Assembly: GCA_002438635.1 (NCBI GenBank)
Contig: DJPX01000038.1
Span: forward strand, 1 to 29,332
Origin: Bacteroidales bacterium UBA6401
GTDB taxonomy: Bacteria; Bacteroidota; Bacteroidia; Bacteroidales; UBA932
Direction: 5' to 3'
Length of the DNA: 29,332 bases
Shown: piece by piece, positions 1-6,789 of the stretch
How positions within the stretch are numbered: position 1 is the first letter of the stretch
Layout of the letters: each line of letters opens with the position of its first letter
Program-made: the position numbers and the translations under genes
Notes under the pieces: generated by a model
Database searches by the model: none
What the model was told of the DNA's origin: nothing
What the model saw: the letters and a program-made list of their open reading frames with translations, nothing else

Positions 1-72
1 TCCCCGAAACTGCGAAAAAATGACACTGTTTTCAAAGAACTCTTATTTCTGGGCGTCAGGGACGCCGCTTGA
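1..72 (+). CDS. 3' end of an unseen upstream gene (partial, uncertain)
   Basis: Frame 1 is open from the first base to a TGA at 70-72 and would encode 23 C-terminal residues ending in GVRDAA. Frame 2 is also open, to a TAA at 78-80, so the true frame cannot be settled from so short a piece. The segment lies just upstream of an AT-rich orphan gene and an Rhs fragment, so it could be the C-terminal tip of an Rhs-type protein. That is inference from context only; no domain is visible. Confidence 0.25.
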   Translation, partial: SPKLRKNDTVFKELLFLGVRDAA

Positions 73-102
73 GCTTTTATAAATTTAACGAACTATTGTG
101 TA

Positions 103-531
103 ATGATTATGATTATAATTATAGTATACTTATTAATAAATTTTTCTGCACAAGATATAAAAATATATGATTTCTATTTGGAAAAATGTGCGAATGTGTC
201 AGATATTGTAGAAAAACATGACACCTTAGATATGAATATAGTTCATGATTTTTTGCTAAATAAGCCGTCAGATAATAACATTATTGAATATATTGAGTGG
301 CGAAATGAATTGTTATTTAAACTTCTAGACTGCTATCCACAGGAGATGGTGTGTATTCTGTCTTCTTTCTCAATGGAACAAAGGGAAAGCATATACAATG
401 AATTACTTGTCCCTATTCACGACGGAATTGATTTTAAAGGAATTTTAAGCAAAATATCATCCGTCGATAAATGCATCTCTATAAAAAATGAATTAAAAGG
501 TGTTTTTTATTTGTTGATTCAGCAATTGTAA
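103..531 (+). CDS. Small exported protein of unknown function, possible immunity protein
   Basis: I do not recognise this 142-residue protein. Its first 16 residues are almost entirely hydrophobic and end in FSAQ, which looks like a Bacteroidetes signal peptide cut before Asp18, although the usual basic n-region is missing. The remainder is acidic and probably helical, with no catalytic motif I can see. Base composition is extreme: three sampled 60-base lines average about 28% GC, below the housekeeping genes nearby. It lies between a possible gene end (1-72) and an Rhs-core fragment (592-759). Small AT-rich genes directly after Rhs C-termini are often immunity genes, so that role is plausible but unproven. 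The ATG at 103 is the only start that keeps the hydrophobic leader. Confidence 0.6.
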   Translation: MIMIIIIVYLLINFSAQDIKIYDFYLEKCANVSDIVEKHDTLDMNIVHDFLLNKPSDNNIIEYIEWRNELLFKLLDCYPQEMVCILSSFSMEQRESIYNELLVPIHDGIDFKGILSKISSVDKCISIKNELKGVFYLLIQQL

Positions 532-576
532 TACCATTCTTCCAAATGGGACGCTTTAAAAGTCTTTTATCCTTTT

Positions 577-610
577 GTCGGGCAGGCGTAAAAGTCTCTG
601 CCCGACTTTT
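577..610 (+). terminator. Intrinsic terminator-like hairpin after the 142-residue gene
   Basis: GTCGGGCAG (577-585) and CTGCCCGAC (598-606) are perfect 9-bp complements around a 12-base loop, followed at once by TTTT (607-610). It lies 46 bases after the stop of the upstream gene. The right arm overlaps the beginning of the Rhs-like reading frame, so part of it may derive from Rhs coding sequence. Confidence 0.5.
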
Positions 611-759
611 CGTATCTTGCAAACGGAACGAAAACCAGTTCTTTGATAACGACATCGGGTGATAGTTACGGGCTTATTTATCGCGGACCATTCATCTTAA
701 GGCAGCGCCCCGATAATGTGTGGGTGATGGAAGGAGTGGGAAAATACTTGAATAAATAA
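592..759 (+). pseudogene. Rhs/YD-repeat core fragment (remnant)
   Basis: The frame starting at 592 is open without any start codon until the TAA at 757-759, giving about 55 residues. It contains SYLANGTKTSS, then GLIYRGPFILRQRPDN and VWVMEGVG. In Bacteroidetes Rhs/YD-repeat proteins the core typically reads like YLADGTK...GLxYRGSLxYxR...LE, which this matches closely. A TAA at 589-591 closes the frame upstream, and the sequence ends in KYLNK instead of continuing into further repeats. It is therefore a detached piece, not a working gene. Such orphan core pieces downstream of toxin/immunity pairs are a known feature of Rhs loci, where they serve as recombination substrates. Recognition is from memory of the family; a protein search would settle it. 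Confidence 0.6.
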
Positions 760-790
760 TTGGATTAAAAAGGAAATTTATATATCTTTG
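759..790 (+). promoter_or_regulatory. Promoter of tonB (Bacteroidetes type)
   Basis: TATCTTTG at 783-790 is an exact match to the Bacteroidetes -7 element TAnnTTTG. ATTG at 759-762, 20 bases upstream, matches the -33 element TTTG in three of four positions. Transcription would start near 797, leaving a leader of about 25 bases before the tonB ATG at 821. Confidence 0.55.
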
Positions 791-820
791 GGGTTGGATT
801 GATTATTAAAGATAAAAGAT

Positions 821-1510
821 ATGGAAATAAAGAAAACAGAAGGAGCAAGCCTTGAAAACAAGAGACTTCTCTTTATTGAAATCGGACTTATCATAGCATT
901 GGCTGTGACATACGTCGCGTTCTCTTGGAGTACAAAAGAGAAGCAGACAGCCGTACTTGATGCCGGTCCTGCGGTTACGATTGAGGAAGAAAATATTCCT
1001 ATCACACAGGAAGCTCCGCCACCGCCACCCGAGACACCTAAGGTTCCTGTCTTGTCTGACCAAATAGACATTATAGACGATGACATACAAGTGGAAGATA
1101 ACATTCTAAACCTTGATGATAATGACGACCTCGTTATAGAAATTAAAGACTATATAGAAGGTCCTGAAGAAGAGGAAATCGAGGAGGAGGAGATCCCTTA
1201 TGTATTTGTAGAACAGAAACCAAGCTTCAAAGGTGGTGATGCCAATGCATTTTCAAAATGGGTTGCTTCTCAGTTAGTTTATCCTGAAATAGCAAAAGAA
1301 AATGGCGTTCAGGGACGTGTAATGATTTCATTCACCATAAAGGCAGATGGATCAGTAGCAAATGTGAGAGTTACTCGTAGTTTGGATCCTGCATTGGATA
1401 AGGAAGCCGTAAGAGTAGTATCCTCATCCCCTAAATGGACTCCGGGAAAACAAAGGGATCGCGCTGTTAATGTAACTTACTCCCTACCTGTTATATTCCA
1501 GTTAAGATAA
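821..1510 (+). CDS. tonB: Energy transducer TonB
   Basis: TonB couples the inner-membrane proton motive force (through ExbB/ExbD) to outer-membrane TonB-dependent receptors. The 229-residue protein has a short cytoplasmic N-terminus, one membrane segment at about residues 16-36, a proline run (66-70), an acidic periplasmic linker rich in Asp and Glu (about 80-126), and a C-terminal TonB domain (about 135-229) containing YPEIAKENGVQGRV and ending in SLPVIFQLR. The acidic linker is typical of Bacteroidetes TonB proteins, in contrast to the Pro-Lys linker of enterobacteria. exbB and exbD are not adjacent. It stands alone between its own promoter (759-790) and terminator (1533-1561). Two TonB-dependent receptor genes occur later in the window, but nothing links this particular TonB to them. 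Confidence 0.92.
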   Translation: MEIKKTEGASLENKRLLFIEIGLIIALAVTYVAFSWSTKEKQTAVLDAGPAVTIEEENIPITQEAPPPPPETPKVPVLSDQIDIIDDDIQVEDNILNLDDNDDLVIEIKDYIEGPEEEEIEEEEIPYVFVEQKPSFKGGDANAFSKWVASQLVYPEIAKENGVQGRVMISFTIKADGSVANVRVTRSLDPALDKEAVRVVSSSPKWTPGKQRDRAVNVTYSLPVIFQLR

Positions 1511-1532
1511 GTACTAGAAATCATATTTTTTA

Positions 1533-1561
1533 GGCCCGTCCATTGGGGATGGGCCTTTTTT
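1533..1561 (+). terminator. Intrinsic terminator of tonB
   Basis: GGCCCGTCC (1533-1541) pairs with GGATGGGCC (1547-1555) through a 9-bp stem with one G-U pair and a 5-base loop, followed by six T residues (1556-1561). It lies 23 bases after the tonB stop and isolates tonB from hflX. Confidence 0.85.
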
Positions 1562-1586
1562 GAATATATTATAGGAATAAAATAAT

Positions 1587-2771
1587 ATGACTGATAATAA
1601 AATAGAAAAAGCGGTATTCGTAGGTATAATAAAGCCCGAAGATAATGAACGCAAGATAAACGAATACCTTGATGAACTTCAATTTCTTGCTGAAACAGCA
1701 GGAGTTACGGGAGATAAAAAGTTCATACAAAGGCTAGATAAACCTGAAAAAGCAACCTATATTAGAAGCGGAAAACTCGATGAAATAGCATCATACTGTG
1801 AAGAAAACGAAATTAACTATGTTATTTTCGATGACGAACTCACAGGTATGCAACAAAGAAATATAGAAAAAGTTATCAAGACAAGTTCAGTTATCGATAG
1901 GACAAGCCTTATACTCGAAATATTTGCGCAGAGAGCCAAAACATCGTATGCAAAAATGCAGGTAGAATTGGCCCGATATAATTATATGCTTCCAAGATTG
2001 GCAGGTATGTGGACACACCTTGAAAGACAAAGAGGTGGTAGAGGCACACGTGGCGGTATGGGAGAAACACAGATAGAAGTCGATAGGCGAATAGTCAAAG
2101 AGCGCATAACTCTCCTTAAAGAGCAACTAAAAAAAGTGGATAGACAGATGGCCACACAGCGTGGTAATCGCGGAAATATGGTACGTCTAGCCCTCGTAGG
2201 ATATACTAATGTGGGCAAATCCACGATTATGAATCTTCTGGCCAAATCCGATGTGTTCGCGGAAAATAAGCTATTTGCAACACTGGATACAACAGTTCGC
2301 AAAGTAGTGATAGAAAATGTACCTTTCTTACTGAGTGATACAGTAGGATTCATTAGAAAACTACCTACCCAGTTAATAGAGGCATTTAAAAGTACTTTGG
2401 ATGAAGTAAGAGAAGCTGATATACTACTTCACGTCGTGGACATAAGTGCTCCGGATTTTGAGGAACAGATGAGAACTGTCGAGAAAACACTAGCCGATAT
2501 AGGAGCAAAAGACAAGCCTGTGTATGTCATATTCAATAAAGTAGATGCCTATACATATACTCCGTACGATGATTTCTCGCTTGAGCCTAAGACAAAAGAT
2601 AATGTTACCCTTGAAGAACTGAAGAACAGTTGGATAGCTAATGAAAAATCACCTTGTATATTCATATCTGCTAAAAACAAAACGAATATAACAAAACTCC
2701 GCAACGACCTATATAAGATGGTTGCGGAGATTCACGCGGGACGCTACCCTTTTGACAATTTTCTTTGGTAA
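1587..2771 (+). CDS. hflX: Ribosome-associated GTPase HflX
   Basis: HflX is a GTPase that binds the 50S subunit and splits stalled or stressed ribosomes. The 394-residue protein has the N-terminal HflX domain (about 1-195) with the family signature GGRGTRGGMGETQIE (150-164), followed by a G domain: G1 GYTNVGKST (205-213), G3 DTVGF (251-255), G4 NKVD (317-320) and a late ISAK. Length is normal for the family. The ATG at 1587 lies just beyond the tonB terminator, preceded by an AT-rich stretch that may hold its own promoter. The 3' end faces sdhB with only 4 bases between the stop codons. Its + strand shows a weaker G over C excess than mfd on the same strand, which fits a location on the other side of a replication switch point. 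Confidence 0.95.
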   Translation: MTDNKIEKAVFVGIIKPEDNERKINEYLDELQFLAETAGVTGDKKFIQRLDKPEKATYIRSGKLDEIASYCEENEINYVIFDDELTGMQQRNIEKVIKTSSVIDRTSLILEIFAQRAKTSYAKMQVELARYNYMLPRLAGMWTHLERQRGGRGTRGGMGETQIEVDRRIVKERITLLKEQLKKVDRQMATQRGNRGNMVRLALVGYTNVGKSTIMNLLAKSDVFAENKLFATLDTTVRKVVIENVPFLLSDTVGFIRKLPTQLIEAFKSTLDEVREADILLHVVDISAPDFEEQMRTVEKTLADIGAKDKPVYVIFNKVDAYTYTPYDDFSLEPKTKDNVTLEELKNSWIANEKSPCIFISAKNKTNITKLRNDLYKMVAEIHAGRYPFDNFLW

Positions 2772-2775
2772 TTAA

Positions 2776-3555
2776 CTACTCTGAAAATTTAGCCTTAAGG
2801 AATTCCCTATTAAGTCTTGCAATATGTGAAACAGTGATACCTTTAGGACACTCTAATTCACACGCGCGAGTGTTAGTACAATTACCGAAGCCCAACTCAT
2901 CCATTTTAGCCACCATAGCTCTTGCGCGCTTCTTAGCTTCGGGACGTCCCTGTGGCAAAAGTGCTAAAGAACTTACTCTGGCTGCAACGAACAACATTGC
3001 AGATCCATTCTTACACGTAGCCACACAAGCCCCACAACCTACACAGGCAGCCGCATCCATACTTTCCTCTGCTTTGTCGTGAGGAATAAGAAGAGTATTA
3101 GCATCCTGAGCAGAACCAGTGTTAACTGAAATAAATCCACCTGCCTGGAGAATTTTATCAAACGCTCTACGATCAACTACAAGGTCTTTTATAACTGGGA
3201 AAGCAGCACTTCTAAAAGGCTCTACCGTAATAGTAGCACCATCTTTAAAATGACGCATAAACAACTGGCAGGTTGTAACATGATCATCCGGACCATGAGC
3301 ACGTCCATCTATATAAAGTGAACAAGCACCACAGATACCCTCACGGCAATCGTGATCAAAAGATACTGGACCACTGCTCTGGCATCCCCTTTCAACAGCT
3401 ACAGGATCATTACCATCTTTTATTAGCTGCTCATTGAGAATATCCAACATCTCAAGAAAAGATGCATCTTCTTCGATACCACTGATATGGTATGTCTCGA
3501 AATGACCTTTTGCCTTGGCGTTCTTTTGACGCCATATTTTAAGATTGAATTCCAT
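2776..3555 (-). CDS. sdhB: Succinate dehydrogenase/fumarate reductase iron-sulfur subunit
   Basis: This subunit carries electrons between the flavoprotein and the membrane quinone site; in anaerobic Bacteroidetes the complex mainly works as fumarate reductase (frdB). All ligands are visible in its 259 residues: [2Fe-2S] cysteines C70, C75, C78 and C96 (around CREGICGAC); [4Fe-4S] C161, C164, C167 and C226; [3Fe-4S] C171, C216 and C222. The spacing parallels E. coli FrdB. The gene follows sdhA by 4 bases and is surely cotranslated or cotranscribed with it. The stop is 4 bases from that of hflX on the other strand, with no terminator visible in the gap. No membrane anchor gene follows. Confidence 0.95.
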   Translation of the reverse strand: MEFNLKIWRQKNAKAKGHFETYHISGIEEDASFLEMLDILNEQLIKDGNDPVAVERGCQSSGPVSFDHDCREGICGACSLYIDGRAHGPDDHVTTCQLFMRHFKDGATITVEPFRSAAFPVIKDLVVDRRAFDKILQAGGFISVNTGSAQDANTLLIPHDKAEESMDAAACVGCGACVATCKNGSAMLFVAARVSSLALLPQGRPEAKKRARAMVAKMDELGFGNCTNTRACELECPKGITVSHIARLNREFLKAKFSE

Positions 3556-3559
3556 TTCC

Positions 3560-5506
3560 TTAGTCTTTGTAATTTCTTGTTTTCACTTCAATAAACTCGT
3601 AATTAAGAGGCTCCTTGTGAAGTTCAGGCTCTTGGTTTTCGCCCTTATACTCCCACGCAGCAACATACATAAAGTTCTTATCATCTCTTTTTGCCTCTCC
3701 GTCTTCTGTCTGGCTTTCCACGCGGAAATGGCCACCACAAGACTCTTTTCTGTCATACGCGTCACGAGCCATCAACTTACCTATCTCAAAGAAATCCTCA
3801 AGACGAAGAGCCTTTTCAAGTTCCTGATTGAACTCATATTGAGAACCGGTAACCTTAACGTTTTTGTAGAAATCTTCCTTTAGGGCATCAATTTCCACTA
3901 TAGCCTTTTTCAAACCTTCTGCATTACGAGCCATACCCACATATTCCCACATAATATGACCCAATCTCTTGTGTATAACATCTACAGGTTCTTTTCCATT
4001 AATAGATAATAACTTATCGATGCGAGCTTGTACAGCCTTTTCTGCCTCTATAAACTCTGCAGTATTTACGTCTGTTTTAGGCTCAGAGAACTTCTTGGAA
4101 AGATAATCTCCAATAGTAACAGGCAATATGAAATAACCATCTGCCAATCCCTGCATTAGAGCCGAAGCGCCAAGACGGTTACCACCATGATCAGAGAAAT
4201 TGGCCTCTCCTATCGCATACAGACCCGGAATAGTTGTTTCCAAATCGTAATCTACCCATATTCCTCCCATAGTATAGTGGATAGCCGGGTATATCATCAT
4301 AGGCTCTTTCCAAGGAGATGATGCTGTAATCTTTTCGTACATATCAAACAAATTACCATAACGCTCGGCAACCTTCTTATGCCCTAATCTTGCAATGGCA
4401 TCTGAAAAATCGAGGAATACAGCCTTTCCCGTCTCATTTACACCATAGCCAGCATCACATCTTTCCTTTGCAGCACGTGAAGCAACATCACGAGGTACAA
4501 GGTTACCAAATGCCGGATAGCGACGCTCCAGATAGTAATCGCGATCCTCTTCCGGTATCTGAGAAGGTTTAATCTCATGCTTGCGTAACTTGGCTACATC
4601 TTCTAGTTTCTTTGGAACCCATATACGACCATCATTACGCAAAGACTCAGACATAAGTGTCAATTTACACTGCTGTTCACCATGTACAGGAATACAAGTA
4701 GGATGTATCTGGGCAAAGCAAGGATTGGCAAAATAAGCACCTTTCTTCCAGCATTGCACTGCTGCAGATCCATTACTGTTCATAGCATTGGTAGACAGAA
4801 AATAAGTATTTCCATATCCTCCTGTAGCTATGACAACAGCATGAGCTCCGAATCTTTCGAGCTGTCCAGTCACTAAATTACGAGCTATAATACCTTTGGC
4901 TTCACCATTTACAACTACAAGATCCAACATCTCGTAACGTGGATAACTTTTTACCGTACCAGCTGCAATCTGACGATTAAGAGCAGCATACGCGCCCAAT
5001 AGTAACTGCTGACCAGTTTGTCCTCTTGCATAAAAAGTTCTACTTACTTGAACTCCACCAAAAGAACGGTTTGAAAGATATCCACCATATTCGCGTGCAA
5101 AAGGAACTCCCTGAGCAGCACACTGATCTATAATAGATGCACTAACTTCTGCAAGACGATACACATTGGCCTCGCGGGAACGATAATCTCCACCCTTGAT
5201 AGTGTCATAAAAAAGACGATAGACGGAATCGTTATCGTTTTGATAATTCTTGGCAGCGTTTATACCTCCCTGTGCAGCAATAGAGTGTGCACGACGAGGA
5301 GAATCACTAATACAGAAAATCTTGACATTATATCCAAGTTCTCCTAGTGAAGCAGCTGCAGAAGCTCCTCCTAGTCCAGTACCTACTACGATAATGTCTA
5401 GTTTTCTTTTGTTGTTAGGGCTGACAAGATGAATTTCTGACTTGTGTTTGGTCCATTTCTCGGCCAATGGTCCGTCAGGAATTTTGGAAATAAGTTTATC
5501 TGCCAT
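3560..5506 (-). CDS. sdhA: Succinate dehydrogenase/fumarate reductase flavoprotein subunit
   Basis: This is the catalytic FAD subunit interconverting succinate and fumarate. The 648-residue protein has the dinucleotide-binding GTGLGG (42-47), the covalent FAD histidine in RRAHSIAAQGG (His74), the substrate-region motif AQIHPT, and the C-terminal GEANFSDHGGNRLGASALMQG region (in two adjoining motifs). Long insertions and overall length match the type-B enzymes of epsilonproteobacteria and Bacteroidetes, which normally pair with a single five-helix cytochrome b subunit. That gene (sdhC/frdC), usually just upstream, is absent: the 21 bases upstream lead straight to ruvB. The gene is probably transcribed as ruvB-sdhA-sdhB, or from an unseen promoter inside ruvB. 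Confidence 0.96.
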   Translation of the reverse strand: MADKLISKIPDGPLAEKWTKHKSEIHLVSPNNKRKLDIIVVGTGLGGASAAASLGELGYNVKIFCISDSPRRAHSIAAQGGINAAKNYQNDNDSVYRLFYDTIKGGDYRSREANVYRLAEVSASIIDQCAAQGVPFAREYGGYLSNRSFGGVQVSRTFYARGQTGQQLLLGAYAALNRQIAAGTVKSYPRYEMLDLVVVNGEAKGIIARNLVTGQLERFGAHAVVIATGGYGNTYFLSTNAMNSNGSAAVQCWKKGAYFANPCFAQIHPTCIPVHGEQQCKLTLMSESLRNDGRIWVPKKLEDVAKLRKHEIKPSQIPEEDRDYYLERRYPAFGNLVPRDVASRAAKERCDAGYGVNETGKAVFLDFSDAIARLGHKKVAERYGNLFDMYEKITASSPWKEPMMIYPAIHYTMGGIWVDYDLETTIPGLYAIGEANFSDHGGNRLGASALMQGLADGYFILPVTIGDYLSKKFSEPKTDVNTAEFIEAEKAVQARIDKLLSINGKEPVDVIHKRLGHIMWEYVGMARNAEGLKKAIVEIDALKEDFYKNVKVTGSQYEFNQELEKALRLEDFFEIGKLMARDAYDRKESCGGHFRVESQTEDGEAKRDDKNFMYVAAWEYKGENQEPELHKEPLNYEFIEVKTRNYKD

Positions 5507-5527
5507 TTTATATAAAATTTAGTTGTT

Positions 5528-6550
5528 TTAAAACAAAAGTCCCCCACTATTATTGGTAATAGTCTCGACCCCCATATGCTTATAAGCCAAATCTGTAGCA
5601 ATTCTACCTCGCTGAGTACGCACTATGAAACCTTCTTTTATAAGAAAAGGCTCGTACACTTCCTCATAAGTACCCTGGTCCTCCCCTATCGCAGTAGCTA
5701 TAGTGCTCGCACCGACAGGTCCTCCCTTGAAATTATTAATTATCGTACTTAATATCTTGTTATCTACAGAATCTAAACCTCTTGTATCTATTTTTAGTTT
5801 ATCCAATGCAAACTTAGCTATCTTCAAATCAATCTTACCATCGCCTACCACCTGTGCAAAATCACGAACTCTTCTTAACAAAGAATTCGCTATACGTGGA
5901 GTACCACGGCTACGCATCGCTATCTCTCTTGCAGCCTGCTCATCTATGGAAACCTTCAATATCGATGCGCTTCTTTTCACTATGCGAGTCAAATCTTGTA
6001 CATCATAATATTCTAAAGCACAAGTAATTCCGAAACGAGCACGTAAAGGAGCAGTAAGCAAACCACTTCTTGTAGTAGCTCCTACCAGTGTAAATGGATT
6101 CAGTGATATACGGACAGATCTAGCTCCCGGACCTTTATCTATCATAATATCGATAACGAAGTCCTCCATAGCAGAATATAGATACTCCTCCACCTCTGGG
6201 CTTAACCTATGTATTTCGTCTATAAAAAGCACATCACCTTTCTCTAGCGAAGTTAGAAGCCCGGCCAAATCTCCCGGTTTATCCAATACTGGACCCGATG
6301 TTATTTTAAGATTTACCCCCATTTCATTAGCAATGATATGGGCCAATGTGGTCTTTCCCAATCCAGGAGGCCCGTGAAACAGTATGTGATCTAGAGACTC
6401 CCCTCTTAATTTGGCCGCTTTAATATAGATATGTAAATTAGACACAATTTCCCCTTGCCCTGTGAAATCTTCCAATTCTTGAGGGCGAATAATTCCATCC
6501 AAATCCTTATCTTTGCTTTCAACAGCGCTATGAGGGTTGAATTCTGCCAT
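5528..6550 (-). CDS. ruvB: Holliday junction branch migration ATPase RuvB
   Basis: RuvB is the hexameric AAA+ motor that, with RuvA, drives branch migration of Holliday junctions. The 340-residue protein has Walker A GPPGLGKT (60-67), Walker B DEIH (111-114), the sensor segment GATTRSG (157-163) and the C-terminal winged-helix domain with a QGTYEEVYEPFL and RTQRGR segment. Length is typical. ruvA is not adjacent. It is divergent from mfd, another DNA-repair translocase, and shares a 239-bp AT-rich gap with it. sdhA follows after 21 bases on the same strand, an unusual partner. Confidence 0.97.
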   Translation of the reverse strand: MAEFNPHSAVESKDKDLDGIIRPQELEDFTGQGEIVSNLHIYIKAAKLRGESLDHILFHGPPGLGKTTLAHIIANEMGVNLKITSGPVLDKPGDLAGLLTSLEKGDVLFIDEIHRLSPEVEEYLYSAMEDFVIDIMIDKGPGARSVRISLNPFTLVGATTRSGLLTAPLRARFGITCALEYYDVQDLTRIVKRSASILKVSIDEQAAREIAMRSRGTPRIANSLLRRVRDFAQVVGDGKIDLKIAKFALDKLKIDTRGLDSVDNKILSTIINNFKGGPVGASTIATAIGEDQGTYEEVYEPFLIKEGFIVRTQRGRIATDLAYKHMGVETITNNSGGLLF

Positions 6551-6576
6551 TATTCACTGCATTTCATAAAATTATA

Positions 6577-6584
6577 CAAATATA
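6577..6584 (-). promoter_or_regulatory. -7 element of a possible ruvB promoter
   Basis: On the minus strand TATATTTG is an exact TAnnTTTG match, 27 bases before the ruvB start codon. No convincing TTTG -33 element lies 19-21 bases upstream; that stretch is A/T only. In such AT-rich DNA a chance match is possible. Confidence 0.4.
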
Positions 6585-6656
6585 AGTTTTTTAATTTAAT
6601 TTCTTTTTGTTTTTTATGTTATTGTGGAAATGTTAATAACTTCAATTTAGTACTGA

Positions 6657-6687
6657 TTTTCAAATCTTTATAGTGTTGATATTTTTG
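6657..6687 (+). promoter_or_regulatory. Possible mfd promoter
   Basis: TATTTTTG at 6680-6687 matches TAnnTTTG exactly, and TTTT at 6657-6660 lies 19 bases upstream in the -33 position. The leader to the mfd ATG would be about 95 bases. The element overlaps the DnaA-box-like sites at 6674-6692, so binding of DnaA there could also affect mfd transcription. Confidence 0.4.
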
Positions 6688-6789
6688 GATAAGTTATGGA
6701 AAATGGTGTTAAAAGTATGTTGATAACTTTTAGATATGAGATATTAACAATGAAATACACGGGTTTTCCACAGAATTATTAACAATATT

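Larger units (their letters stand above)
6551..6789. other. Candidate chromosomal replication origin (oriC) between ruvB and mfd
   Basis: This gap holds a cluster of 9-mers close to the DnaA box TTATCCACA. On +: TTTTCCACA (6764-6772, one mismatch) and TTATTAACA (6776-6784, two). On -: TTATCCAAA (6684-6692, one), TTATCAACA (6718-6726, one), ATTTCCACA (6623-6631, two), TTATTAACA (6631-6639, two) and ATATCAACA (6674-6682, two). Next to them, 6571-6622 is almost pure A/T and could be an unwinding element. Genes diverge from here, and G/C skew differs on the two sides. In an AT-rich gap some such matches arise by chance, and dnaA is not adjacent, so this is a strong candidate, not proof. Confidence 0.5.

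Noticed and set aside
778..1104. A 108-codon minus-strand frame opposite tonB
   Set aside because: It runs antisense through the TonB membrane and proline segments and shows no family resemblance.
2765..3082. A 105-codon plus-strand frame overlapping hflX and sdhB
   Set aside because: It is antisense to the iron-sulfur cluster region of sdhB, where all cluster cysteines are accounted for.
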